Below, one piece after another: positions 17,324 through 24,358 of a DNA stretch of 38,494 bases (position 1 is its first letter; every line of letters starts with the position of its first letter). The position numbers and the translations under genes were made by a program. This stretch comes from a virus: IMG/VR virus record IMGVR_UViG_3300046714_000392, positions 1 to 38,494 of that record. The stretch is one strand, 5' to 3'. A model generated the notes under the pieces. That model was not told the origin of the DNA. It saw only the letters and a list, made by a program, of their open reading frames with translations, and did not search any database.

Positions 17324-17649
17324 TGTTTGGGCGCGCTAGGAAGCGCACCGATTGCCGCTACGGTGCCCGCGACTTTCGAGTCAATCGCGTGCGGTAGCTG
17401 CTCTACTTTCTTATCGAGCTCATCAAAGCGGCTGCGCCAATCCAGCAACGTTGCCTTGAATGCGCGCTCGTTAGTCTCTACGCGCTCCGCCAGCGCATCG
17501 ATGCGACCGTAGATAGCCAAGCTGATGGGCGGCGGCGAGGATGGCCGCAGCTGGCGCAAGGCTTTGCGGGCCAGGTCGTAGGCCGCGGCCATCGCGCCAG
17601 CAATCAATATTGTGTGAATCCATTCCATGATCACGATTGCCTTTTGCAT
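17314..17649 (-). CDS. Membrane-anchored coiled-coil protein
   Basis: 111 residues from the ATG at 17649, one base after the terminase TGA. A longer upstream frame overlaps terminase and is less likely. One membrane helix near the N-terminus (IHTILIAGAMAAAYDLA) is followed by a charged coiled coil (RIDALAERVETNERAFK ... RFDELDKKVEQL). This is a spanin/Rz-like or holin-accessory topology, but the position beside terminase makes that uncertain. Family unknown. Confidence 0.6.
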   Translation of the reverse strand: MQKAIVIMEWIHTILIAGAMAAAYDLARKALRQLRPSSPPPISLAIYGRIDALAERVETNERAFKATLLDWRSRFDELDKKVEQLPHAIDSKVAGTVAAIGALPSAPKQWR

Positions 17650-17650
17650 C

Positions 17651-19297
17651 TCATCGCCACGCGCGCACAGGCGCGCCGCGGAATTGCTTCGCATGCACCA
17701 TCTCGTGCGGGCGCAGGATGGTGTCGGGAACGATCTTGTCCGCGGGATGCAGGTCGATCAGCGCGGGCGGATTCGGGTTGAGATGGCGCCGAAGGTTGCG
17801 CCAGAGATACATGAGCGCTGCTACGGCATCGCCGTGACCCAGCACAGATGAGCGTTGCCAATCGGTGCGCGAATCGTTCCACTGACAGCTGCGCAGTTGC
17901 GCGATGAGGGGTCCGGAGTCATCCCAGATCTCAATCTTGTTCTGCTGGAAAGCAAACCGTAGGGCGTTTAGCGCGGCCTCCGCATCGTCCTTGGCCGTTG
18001 GCGAAAACTGCAGGCCGTACAGAACGCTCATATCCAGGATGACCTGGGCGGCCGTGTCACTGACACGCAAATACGGGTTAGGGCGAAACGTGCGCTCGAT
18101 ATCGTCCCAATAGGTGAGCGTATCGGGCGGCGTTTCCCATATCAGGCCGCCGCGAGTACGCACAGCGTCCAGGATCGTCATCGTAGGCACGAGCGGGTTG
18201 TGTTCGCGCCGGCCGTGCGCTGTACCCCAGAGTTCCTGCTCTACGCGCTTGCAGACATCGGCTGACTCGGCGGTAGAAGCGTTGGCCTTGGCCCAGCTGC
18301 GCTGGATGACCAGCTTGTCGCGCGCCCAATCGACATAGCCCCAGATCATCCCGAACGGATCGCGCGTGCCTGGGTCCGCGGCCGTGTAGCAGTGCGCGTA
18401 CTGCGGCACGATGCCCGGCTTTACGACGTGCTTTGCCTCGTTGAATTCGGGCACGACGCTGTCTTCGGGATCGCGTTCGCAGATGCAAAAGAGCTCGCGC
18501 TTGCAGGTCGGGTGATCGCGCCCGCCCGCGCGGGCAATCTCTGTTTCGATATCGTCCTGGGTGAGCTCGGTATTGTCTTCGATCGTATGCAGCGAGTAGC
18601 AGCCGCGGGCGCGGGCATCCTCGCGAAACACCGTGTTGAATTCGTGATCGGGCTGCTTCGCGGTAGACGACTCCAGGGCTATCCATGCCCAGGGCCTACG
18701 ACTGAATTGCGGATAGATGTTGGCGCGTACCGTTTCCTCTAGATCCGTAACGAAGCCCGCCTCGGTTACGATGCAGAAGTCGAGATAGCTACCGCGCAGC
18801 GCGTCCGCGTGCTTATCGAGGCCTACCAGCTTAATGGAGCTGTCTACGGCCGACAGATAAAGGCACTCATGGTCGCCGGTCGCGGCGTTGGTGCCCTTGT
18901 ATTCGGGATAGTAGCCCGCGGGCGCATCGGCAAAGAGGAGCTTGGTAAGCGGCACGATGATGCCGCCGATGCTCTTCTGCAGCGGCGTAGCGATCATGCC
19001 GCGCGCGCCTGGGCGGCGCAGGCATTCGCGCGCGCCCAGGATGAGCCACTTGGCGGTCTTACCCCAGCGCCGGCCTTTTTCGTCACACCAAAGGTTATCG
19101 AATTGATGGCCCGCGTCTCGGATGCGCTTGCGGTAGCCATCCTGCTGGCGCTCGTGATTCCAGGCTTCAAAGCGCTCGAAGTCCGATAGCTGATGGCGCT
19201 GCAGCTTGTAGGCGAGCCGGCCGGTCTGATACAGGATGCGTATGCGCTCAGACTCGCTGAGCGCCGCTGGGTCATCTATCTCGTGCGGCCCGCTCAC
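17651..19297 (-). CDS. terL: Terminase large subunit (DNA-packaging ATPase/nuclease)
   Basis: 548 residues from a GTG at 19297 (GGAG eight bases upstream, overlapping the previous stop as GTGA). ATPase domain: Walker A-like GRRWGKT (residues 75-81), Walker B with catalytic Glu in LDFCIVTEA (E179), and the coupling motif ALESST (207-212). RNase H-like nuclease domain: acidic residues D308 (TAADPGT), D377 (TILDAV) and D490 (GHGDAVAAL). It translocates DNA through the portal and cuts the concatemer. All key residues are present. Headful packaging would fit the absence of visible defined ends, but this is inference. Confidence 0.95.
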   Translation of the reverse strand: MSGPHEIDDPAALSESERIRILYQTGRLAYKLQRHQLSDFERFEAWNHERQQDGYRKRIRDAGHQFDNLWCDEKGRRWGKTAKWLILGARECLRRPGARGMIATPLQKSIGGIIVPLTKLLFADAPAGYYPEYKGTNAATGDHECLYLSAVDSSIKLVGLDKHADALRGSYLDFCIVTEAGFVTDLEETVRANIYPQFSRRPWAWIALESSTAKQPDHEFNTVFREDARARGCYSLHTIEDNTELTQDDIETEIARAGGRDHPTCKRELFCICERDPEDSVVPEFNEAKHVVKPGIVPQYAHCYTAADPGTRDPFGMIWGYVDWARDKLVIQRSWAKANASTAESADVCKRVEQELWGTAHGRREHNPLVPTMTILDAVRTRGGLIWETPPDTLTYWDDIERTFRPNPYLRVSDTAAQVILDMSVLYGLQFSPTAKDDAEAALNALRFAFQQNKIEIWDDSGPLIAQLRSCQWNDSRTDWQRSSVLGHGDAVAALMYLWRNLRRHLNPNPPALIDLHPADKIVPDTILRPHEMVHAKQFRGAPVRAWR

Positions 19298-19491
19298 CTT
19301 GCTAGCTCCGCCTCCTGGGCGCGATGCACATCCTCGATTGCGATGCGCAGGGCCGCGCTCAGGTTATGCAGGCGCGTCAGGTTCTTCGGCGAAAACTTCG
19401 CAAGGTAGGGCGCCGCGTCATAGCGCTTGAGCTCTACCGCGGCATCGCCCGCAAGGCCCAGCAGCACTAAGAGCGCACCGTCGCGATCCAT
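19294..19491 (-). CDS. Small helical protein of the terminase operon
   Basis: 65 residues, mostly helical (RLHNLSAALRIAIEDVHRAQ). The start forms TAATG with the preceding stop and the stop overlaps the terminase GTG, so all three are coupled. Family not recognised. It could be a packaging accessory. Confidence 0.6.
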   Translation of the reverse strand: MDRDGALLVLLGLAGDAAVELKRYDAAPYLAKFSPKNLTRLHNLSAALRIAIEDVHRAQEAELAR

Positions 19492-19814
19492 TACGCGGCA
19501 TCCTTGGGCGGCTGGGGATCGTCTTCGTAGGCGCTACCAGGTAGCGAGTACGCCACGCCCGCCAGCACGTCCTGATAGGCTGGGATGAGCAACTCGGAAA
19601 CGTACCGGTCGAAATACGGGTCGCCGGCAAAGCGGCGGCGGTAGCGATTGGCTAGCCCGCGCACGGGCATCGGCAACTTCGCCCAATGCTTCGCGCACAC
19701 GACGTGATCGATGCCTATAGCCGCGCCGCAATCGGGGATAGCGCAATGCCGCTGCTTAGGCGGCGCTACCTCGCACTTGGGCAAGCTCATCCGAGGCTTG
19801 ATCAGCCTACTCAT
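19491..19814 (-). CDS. Zinc-finger-like protein of the terminase operon
   Basis: 107 residues. CAIPDCG and CAKHW (about residues 24-42) form a C-x4-C ... C-x2-H arrangement suggestive of one zinc site. The rest is basic then Pro/Asp-rich. Proteins of this kind often precede terminase genes in proteobacterial phages. A DNA-binding role in packaging or late regulation is possible. Confidence 0.6.
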   Translation of the reverse strand: MSRLIKPRMSLPKCEVAPPKQRHCAIPDCGAAIGIDHVVCAKHWAKLPMPVRGLANRYRRRFAGDPYFDRYVSELLIPAYQDVLAGVAYSLPGSAYEDDPQPPKDAA

Positions 19815-20149
19815 TGCGCCCCCTTGCGCTTAGAGGGCCAGGGCTCGGGGTAGGCCTTATCGGTCGCGACCCAGATCGCTGCGCGCATGCCGCTACGGGT
19901 TTTACGCGTGCGACCCGAATCCTTTACCAGGCCCGCCTGCTCTAGCTCGATACGCCGCGGGCGCTGGCTAGATGGATTCATGCTCAGCACGTTCTGGATC
20001 TCTTCGTCGGTAAGGCCGTCTGACCAGCGCTGGATGAGCGTATAGACGCGCAGGCGGGCGTTGGGTGCCTTATCCGCGTAGCCGACCGCGGCGGCCTTGG
20101 ACGTGGCGGAGTGCGCTTGAAACGCTAGATCGGTTTGCTCGAATGGCAT
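19811..20149 (-). CDS. Winged-helix DNA-binding protein, possible small terminase or late regulator
   Basis: 112 residues. Residues ~34-95 read as a winged helix: LRVYTLIQRWSDGLTDEEIQ, then a recognition helix (NPSSQRPRRIELEQAGLV), then a beta wing (KTRSGMRAAIWVAT). The same type of domain detects promoter or pac DNA in many phages. It lies two genes before large terminase, the usual position of the small subunit. No diagnostic TerS motif is visible. Confidence 0.6.
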   Translation of the reverse strand: MPFEQTDLAFQAHSATSKAAAVGYADKAPNARLRVYTLIQRWSDGLTDEEIQNVLSMNPSSQRPRRIELEQAGLVKDSGRTRKTRSGMRAAIWVATDKAYPEPWPSKRKGAQ

Positions 20150-20512
20150 TTAGAGCTCCGCGCTTAGCTTTGGTAGCTGCCCGCGCTGCAGGGCCTCGAC
20201 TTCGTCCAGCGTCTGCGACTGGATAACGACTACGCGCCCGCCGCCGTTCTTATCGCTGTCGGCCTTTTGCTGCTGGCCCGCGGCGATGAGATGCAGTTCG
20301 ATAATCCTGGATGCAGCCTTTTCGCGCATGTTGTCGCGGCGGCTGTCGCGGGCCAGGCGAGCCAGAATCGCGACCATGTCAGCGAGGTGCGGGCTGGTCA
20401 GATCCAGCAGATTGGTAAGCGCGGCCTTGACCTGCTCGTTAGAGACGCCTGGGGCCATTAACCGGACTCGGGAACCTGAGGCCATTACACGCTGTGTAAC
20501 GAGCGCCCCCAT
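20150..20512 (-). CDS. First gene of the late operon, possible packaging-recognition protein
   Basis: 120 residues. Residues ~20-80 are helical (NEQVKAALTNLLDLTSPHLA; MREKAASRIIELHLIAAGQQ) with an armadillo-like feel, followed by a short C-terminal tail. An alternative candidate for the small terminase. The annotated ATG at 20512 has GAGGA only one base upstream, so starts at residue 11 or 20 are possible. The palindrome at 20485-20499 lies in its first codons. Confidence 0.6.
   Translation of the reverse strand: MGALVTQRVMASGSRVRLMAPGVSNEQVKAALTNLLDLTSPHLADMVAILARLARDSRRDNMREKAASRIIELHLIAAGQQQKADSDKNGGGRVVVIQSQTLDEVEALQRGQLPKLSAEL
20485..20499. promoter_or_regulatory. Palindrome TTACAC-gct-GTGTAA
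   Basis: Perfect six-base arms with a three-base centre, at the very start of the late operon's first gene. A possible operator or translation-blocking hairpin. A related pair, TTACACC...GGTGTAA, lies at 22314-22336 across the far end of the adjacent small operon. Confidence 0.35.
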
Positions 20513-20554
20513 TCCTCACAAACGGGGCCATCAGATACGTGGTAGATTACCCGC

Positions 20555-20605
20555 GGCGGCTGGCTGGCATACACCCAAGCACACAACCCGAGTCAGCTAG
20601 CCGCC
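20555..20605. other. Long hairpin in divergent intergenic region (1)
   Basis: GGCGGCTGGCTG (20555-20566) pairs over 12 bp, with one G-T pair, with CAGCTAGCCGCC (20594-20605). It lies in the 235-bp gap (20513-20747) between the late operon (minus) and the small plus operon. In either direction it would form in the 5' leader, so a leader-RNA or antitermination role is possible. No convincing -35/-10 pair is visible in the gap. Confidence 0.45.
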
Positions 20606-20693
20606 AGTAACTATTGCGGACGGCGGGCGCGCCTGTGATAGGCTCTGGCCTGCGTTCTGACTCTCCTCAAGGCTGATTGGTTTCACGGGGCAT

Positions 20694-20735
20694 GGCCCGC
20701 CAGCAGGTTTGGATGGCTCCTATCGCTGGCGGGCC
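20694..20735. other. Long hairpin in divergent intergenic region (2)
   Basis: GGCCCGCCAGC (20694-20704) and GCTGGCGGGCC (20725-20735) form a perfect 11-bp stem with a 20-base loop, ending 12 bases before the ATG at 20748. It could occlude the ribosome site of that gene or act as a leader element. Confidence 0.5.
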
Positions 20736-20747
20736 TTGTAGTTAGCG

Positions 20748-20945
20748 ATGGATGCGGCTCACACACATTGGCAATTCATTACGCCGATCGGCACGCTGAA
20801 AGTGCACGTCGATAAGCCGCTCAGCCGTAGTGAGTTGGCCCTGGCTCTACGCGCCGCGGCAAAGGGCGCTGAGTCGCCCCTCGTGCCCTGGCAGAGCACT
20901 ACCCGCTGGCAGCGCATGCAGCGCTGGCTGCGGGGCCTGGTGTGA
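20748..20945 (+). CDS. Small unknown protein, first gene of plus operon
   Basis: 65 residues. The N-terminus is beta-type (HWQFITPIGTLKVHV) and the C-terminus is basic and amphipathic (RWQRMQRWLRGLV). The ATG is shortly downstream of a strong hairpin. The stop overlaps the GTG of the next gene. Family unknown. Confidence 0.55.
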   Translation: MDAAHTHWQFITPIGTLKVHVDKPLSRSELALALRAAAKGAESPLVPWQSTTRWQRMQRWLRGLV

Positions 20946-21163
20946 AACAGCGTAAGGGCGGTAACCGCACATCCCATGCGAGGCATGCGCTCTTGTTCAC
21001 GTTCCTGTGCGAGATTTGCGGCAAGCGCATAGAGCGCCTCGTGCCGCCGCGAATCGGGCTATGTTACGCGTGTAGAGACGCCGCGCCTGGGCGGCCGGCA
21101 CAGGATCTCAGAATCGATGGCCTGGACATGGAAATGGTCCAAAGGAGCTCCGATGGCTACTAA
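20942..21163 (+). CDS. Zinc-ribbon protein
   Basis: 73 residues from a GTG overlapping the previous stop (GTGA). CEICGK and CYACRD form two CxxC knuckles about 19 residues apart, a classic zinc ribbon, preceded by a basic N-terminus (KQRKGGNRTSHARHA). Likely a nucleic-acid or protein-binding regulator of the small plus operon. Confidence 0.6.
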   Translation: MKQRKGGNRTSHARHALLFTFLCEICGKRIERLVPPRIGLCYACRDAAPGRPAQDLRIDGLDMEMVQRSSDGY

Positions 21164-21482
21164 GCAGAGTCACCATCATCACCACCACGATCCCGACTGC
21201 GACCCGCCGCCCGAGCCGTGCGATCCGCCGCCGCCTGTGTTCACGCCGATCCCGGTGCCTACGGGCTTTCCGCCGGAGCTGAATACGAACCTCGCTGCAA
21301 CGCCCGAGGACGCTGGCGAATTTATGTATTTCGCCTACTTCAACTACGTAAAGCTGTACTTCGCAGTGCCGCCGCCAAGCTGGATCCAGCTGGATGAGGT
21401 TACGCGCGGAGGTTGGCTGCAGGCTGCGACCAATGTGCTGAGCGCAATCGAGTCGCTATTGCCGCCGCCGCCTGAGCCCTGA
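21153..21482 (+). CDS. Proline-rich protein with a natural six-histidine run
   Basis: 109 residues from the ATG at 21153, chosen because AAAGGAG precedes it; an earlier in-frame ATG (21117) has no site. The N-terminus reads MATKQSHHHHHHDPD, followed by a Cys/Pro/Asp stretch with DCDPPPEPCDPPPP. A folded part comes after residue ~55 (FMYFAYFNYVKLYFAVPPP) and the end is a helix and prolines. The His run and acidic/Cys stretch could bind metal, as in phage tail tips, but the role is unknown. Confidence 0.6.
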   Translation: MATKQSHHHHHHDPDCDPPPEPCDPPPPVFTPIPVPTGFPPELNTNLAATPEDAGEFMYFAYFNYVKLYFAVPPPSWIQLDEVTRGGWLQAATNVLSAIESLLPPPPEP

Positions 21483-21492
21483 GGAATAAGCC

Positions 21493-21774
21493 ATGCCTAG
21501 CGCAACAGATACAGACCAGATGCAGGTAAGGGTGCGCAATACCTTTGCCGGCTTTGAAGCGCTCAAAACGCTGGCGGAAGTAGGCGCAGCACTCAGCGCA
21601 TCCAGCGGCCCGATCACGTTCGCGACTGGCCCGAGCATCCAGACAGGCACCGGTGACCCTACCAACGTTGTACAGGCCGCGCAGGGCTCGCTATTTCTAC
21701 GTACGGATGGCGGCGCTGCGACAACGCTGTATGTCAAAACCGGCCCGCTGATTACCAACTGGACGGCGAAGTGA
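21493..21774 (+). CDS. Tail-fibre-type small protein
   Basis: 93 residues, preceded by GAGGAA. The C-terminal GSLFLRTDGGAATTLYVKTG followed by TNWTAK is the module commonly found at the end of trimeric tail fibres and neck proteins. The N-terminal half is helical. Possibly a short free-standing fibre or collar component made from its own operon. Confidence 0.65.
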   Translation: MPSATDTDQMQVRVRNTFAGFEALKTLAEVGAALSASSGPITFATGPSIQTGTGDPTNVVQAAQGSLFLRTDGGAATTLYVKTGPLITNWTAK

Positions 21775-21780
21775 CAGCGG

Positions 21781-22041
21781 ATGCGGCTGCTAGATCCGGT
21801 CGAGATGTCATCGGGCGCTGGCTATCAGGTACGCGCCTACGATGACGCGTCAGACATGTATTGCTGCGAATGCGTGCCCAGGAGCACATGGCGTCTGGGC
21901 GGGCGCGAGTACGCGGAGCATCATGCGATGTTGATGCTGCGCGCTGTCGCCTGGGCGATGCGCAAATACGACATACCGCCTAGCTGGCAGACGGCTTACT
22001 ACCGCGTAGCCGGTAAATGGCCCGAGGGAATGCAGATATGA
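21781..22041 (+). CDS. Unknown protein
   Basis: 86 residues. DMYCCECVPRSTW gives a Cys cluster, followed by a helical region (EHHAMLMLRAVAWAMRKYDI). It starts shortly after the previous stop, and its own stop overlaps the next ATG (ATGA), tying it to the membrane protein downstream. Not recognised. Confidence 0.55.
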   Translation: MRLLDPVEMSSGAGYQVRAYDDASDMYCCECVPRSTWRLGGREYAEHHAMLMLRAVAWAMRKYDIPPSWQTAYYRVAGKWPEGMQI

Positions 22042-22178
22042 TTACGGCGGCGTTTATCATCCTGTGCGTGGCCGTGCTGGTGCTGGCATCGCTCAGCCCT
22101 TCATGGCCTGGCTACGCGGCGCTGGCCCTCGCGCTGATAGCGCTTCTGCTAGCGGTCGTGCCCGGGTTTCTGCGCTAG
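22038..22178 (+). CDS. Two-helix small membrane protein, holin candidate
   Basis: 46 residues, starting in an ATGA overlap with the previous gene and ending at a TAG at 22176. It consists almost wholly of two hydrophobic helices (residues 2-19, ITAAFIILCVAVLVLASL; residues 26-44, YAALALALIALLLAVVPGF) split by SPSWPG. The layout of a minimal class-II holin or pinholin, last in a late-looking operon. No endolysin lies beside it, so a membrane role other than lysis is possible. Confidence 0.55.
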   Translation: MITAAFIILCVAVLVLASLSPSWPGYAALALALIALLLAVVPGFLR

Positions 22179-22227
22179 GCGTGTTTTGAAGTACCGGCTG
22201 GCTTCATATGCGGTTAAGCTCGCGCCG

Positions 22228-22287
22228 GTGAAAACCCGAATCGCAAAAACCTTCGACTTTGACGCGGCGCACCATCTACCGACCGTT
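22228..22287 (+). pseudogene. QueD/PTPS-like N-terminal remnant
   Basis: From a GTG at 22228, twenty codons read VKTRIAKTFDFDAAHHLPTV, matching the signature start of 6-carboxy-tetrahydropterin synthase (QueD) and PTPS enzymes (F-x-F-D-A-A-H-x-L-P, with the zinc-ligand His). Right after it the resemblance stops in all three frames: the expected EGHKC...LHGH is absent and the frame runs into an opposing gene, ending at 22410. Probably the scar of a lost 7-deazaguanine gene at a module boundary. No other pathway gene is seen here. Confidence 0.6.
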
Positions 22288-22345
22288 GGCCTCGGAGTTT
22301 GCGTATGGGCATATTACACCTGTATGCGGGGTGTAAGCGTAGCGA

Positions 22346-22843
22346 TTACGGCTCGAATGGCTTCAATGCGGCCTCTAGCGCGTCGATCGCAGCCTGACAG
22401 ATTGGCGTAGGCGATAGCGTCGCATTGTAGGCGTCTGTAGCGGCGGAGGCGGCCTGGATAAGGGCGTTATGCGCCTGTGCATCTACGGTGTACATGAAGC
22501 GCCCGCCCTGCGCCCAGACCTTCGGGTCAACGGCGATGCCGGCCTCGGCTACGAGAGGGCGCACTAGCGGGCCGTGGGCGCGATCGGCATGAGATGCACA
22601 GGTCTCGTGCACAATTTCGCGCTGCTGGCGAGTAGGTTCAGCCTCGATAATCATCGCTTTCAGCGCGGCGTTATAGGTCGCCCACCACCGATCTTGGCGC
22701 AGGGCCTCTACAAGGCTGGCATCGGCGCTGTTGGCGGCGAGCTCTAGCGCCTCGACACGGGCGACCAGCTCCAGCCGCTCGTTAGAAAGCGCCTCAAGCA
22801 TGCTCTGCAGCGCGGCGTAAGAGACTTCAACAGAGTCGCTCAT
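22346..22843 (-). CDS. Unknown protein, last gene of early region
   Basis: 165 residues from the ATG at 22843 (GGAAGG upstream). A longer reading would run into the tRNA gene. The N-terminal half is a coiled coil (ALQSMLEALSNERLELVARV) and the remainder is helical. Its 3' end meets the plus-strand QueD-like remnant frame head-on. Family unknown. Confidence 0.6.
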   Translation of the reverse strand: MSDSVEVSYAALQSMLEALSNERLELVARVEALELAANSADASLVEALRQDRWWATYNAALKAMIIEAEPTRQQREIVHETCASHADRAHGPLVRPLVAEAGIAVDPKVWAQGGRFMYTVDAQAHNALIQAASAATDAYNATLSPTPICQAAIDALEAALKPFEP

Positions 22844-22870
22844 AGCGCCAGTACCTTCCATCGGACGTAG

Positions 22871-22951
22871 TGCGGGCGGCTGGAATCGAACCAGCCATGC
22901 GATAAACGCAACGGGTTTACAGCCCATCCAGAGCCCAGCTCTATCGCCCGC
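22871..22951 (-). tRNA. tRNA-Tyr (GTA anticodon), short D-arm
   Basis: Found by folding the minus strand (81 nt). The acceptor stem is GCGGGCG/CGCCCGC with discriminator A. The anticodon stem is ATGGG/CCCGT (one T-G) with loop CTGTAAA, giving anticodon GTA. The long variable arm is TGCG-tttat-CGCA, as expected for bacterial tRNA-Tyr, and the T-arm is GCTGG-TTCGATT-CCAGC. The D-arm is unusually small (AGAG-ctggg-CTCT). CCA is not encoded. It may supplement Tyr decoding or resist host anticodon nucleases. The reduced D-loop leaves full function uncertain. Confidence 0.85.
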
Positions 22952-22964
22952 GAAAACAGTACCT

Positions 22965-23007
22965 ACCGCAAAAGCAAAGCGCCGGCTAGGGTTGAGCTGG
23001 CCGGCGC
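22965..23007 (-). terminator. Hairpin terminator of the minus early transcript
   Basis: GCGCCGGC (22979-22986) pairs with GCCGGCGC (23000-23007). Read on the minus strand the hairpin is followed by TTTGCTTTTG. It lies after the gene ending at 23039 and before the tRNA, so it could reduce read-through or set a 5' end for tRNA processing. Confidence 0.55.
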
Positions 23008-23038
23008 GAGCGGGCTTTGTAGAGACTGCAGCGAGGCG

Positions 23039-23227
23039 CTAGCCAGGCTCGATACCGGCGAACACGCGGGCGCACTTGCTGACGCTGGCGGCCAATCGCT
23101 GGCTATCTACGGCGTAGCGGAGCGACAGCGCGCTCTGGACGTGCGCAGCCTCGACTACGTGCTGGCGGGCGTTGGCGTACAAGTCCGCGGCGGCAGCCTG
23201 CAGCTCCAGCTCGGCGGGCTTGGCCAT
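23039..23227 (-). CDS. Small unknown helical protein
   Basis: 62 residues, mostly helical, with many Ala and Val (ELELQAAAADLYANARQHVV). The start forms TAATG with the preceding stop. A terminator follows. Not recognised. Confidence 0.5.
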   Translation of the reverse strand: MAKPAELELQAAAADLYANARQHVVEAAHVQSALSLRYAVDSQRLAASVSKCARVFAGIEPG

Positions 23228-23424
23228 TAGCGGCGCACCCAGTGACAGCCAGTGGCGTCACAGCGCTGCTCGGGCGCGTCGGGCTGCGTAACCGATGCGG
23301 CGAGCTCTGAGGCGCCATGGATAGCGCGGTCCACGGTGTGGGTCACGGCGCGGTGAATGCCGGGTAGAGCGCTACCAAAGGCGTAGCAGGCGTAGATGAA
23401 CAGAGCGTTGCGGAGAACTTCCAT
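23227..23424 (-). CDS. Small membrane protein
   Basis: 65 residues from the ATG at 23424, chosen for AAGGA nine bases upstream. The N-terminal 20 residues (EVLRNALFIYACYAFGSAL) can form a signal anchor, and the C-terminus carries CDATGCHWVRR. Function unknown. Confidence 0.5.
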   Translation of the reverse strand: MEVLRNALFIYACYAFGSALPGIHRAVTHTVDRAIHGASELAASVTQPDAPEQRCDATGCHWVRR

Positions 23425-23436
23425 TAGCAAAAATCC

Positions 23437-23634
23437 TTAGAGTGCGTCTTCGCCATTTTCAAGAATGATGTGTCGCAAGATGTCGTTACCATCCCACAGC
23501 TGAACGATCCTATCGCGTTGTTGGGCGAACGCGACGGCTTCAGCCAGCGTTCCCCGCCCATCCTCCGCATGGTCAAACCCATGCCTCAGGATGAGCCATT
23601 TATATACCTCGGAGTTAGCGAGCAAAGATGCCAC
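23437..23634 (-). CDS. Small unknown protein
   Basis: 65 residues, no recognised domain; contains DGRGTLAEAVAFAQQRDRIV. Its start lies inside the 3' end of the upstream gene (20-bp overlap), which supports coupled translation. Confidence 0.5.
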   Translation of the reverse strand: MASLLANSEVYKWLILRHGFDHAEDGRGTLAEAVAFAQQRDRIVQLWDGNDILRHIILENGEDAL

Positions 23635-23839
23635 TGGCCTCGGCGCTGAGCGCCTCGTAATCCAGCGCGCTCAGGTCAAGCCCGCCCATCGTTGCGCTGT
23701 ACCCGTTTTCAACCAGGCGCGTAACTTCGGGGCCGCCGCGCCCGGCTTTGAGCTCTGCCAATAACTTGGCCAAACGCCGCCCGCCAAACGCATGATTCGC
23801 GCCACTCTCGTGCAGAAGATAAACAACCTTGTTCACCAT
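23615..23839 (-). CDS. Small unknown protein
   Basis: 74 residues, basic centre (FGGRRLAKLLAELKAGRG) and acidic C-terminus (LSALDYEALSAEASG). Overlaps the next gene by 20 bp. Not recognised. Confidence 0.5.
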   Translation of the reverse strand: MVNKVVYLLHESGANHAFGGRRLAKLLAELKAGRGGPEVTRLVENGYSATMGGLDLSALDYEALSAEASGIFAR

Positions 23840-23905
23840 CCAAGCATGACGCAGCCAGTACTAAGAATCAATCAGGGCGTGGATGTGTGATAAAAAATCA
23901 GGGGG

Positions 23906-24154
23906 CTACTTGCTCAGGATAGGCTTGAAAACGCCGCAGTAGGCGCACATGAGCAGCCGCACTAGCTTACCGCGGCAGAAGGGGAAGAATGCGCCTGGGT
24001 TGCCATCAGGGTGCACCATGCGGATGACGCGCTTGTCCTCATCGTGCAGGTCGTAGCGTACCTCCTGGTGCCAGCAGCGGCGACAGCGATAGGCGTCACT
24101 GGGTATCCAGCGATGGGCTGTAGGGTCGGTGTCGCAGGGGAAGTCGGGGGGCAT
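23906..24154 (-). CDS. Small zinc-binding protein
   Basis: 82 residues. YRCRRCWHQE and CAYCGVF supply two CxxC pairs about 46 residues apart, with a further Cys at FPFCRGK. This suggests a treble-clef or ribbon zinc fold. The region before the start carries no good ribosome-binding site, so the start is uncertain. Not identified further. Confidence 0.5.
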   Translation of the reverse strand: MPPDFPCDTDPTAHRWIPSDAYRCRRCWHQEVRYDLHDEDKRVIRMVHPDGNPGAFFPFCRGKLVRLLMCAYCGVFKPILSK

Positions 24155-24358
24155 AAACGATCTGAAGGAGATTTAGGGAAAGAGTGGTTGAGTCCCATTG
24201 ACCCCTGATCCGGTGCCCGAAAGGCGAGAATTCTAGGTCTGCGGCCCCGGATGCCATTTCTAGGCTCTGCCTATTCTTCCCAGGCATGTCGGAATTGCCA
24301 GAGCTAGGCCTTGAATGCCTACACGTAGACTCATAGGCTTGGCGACGGAACGGACGTG

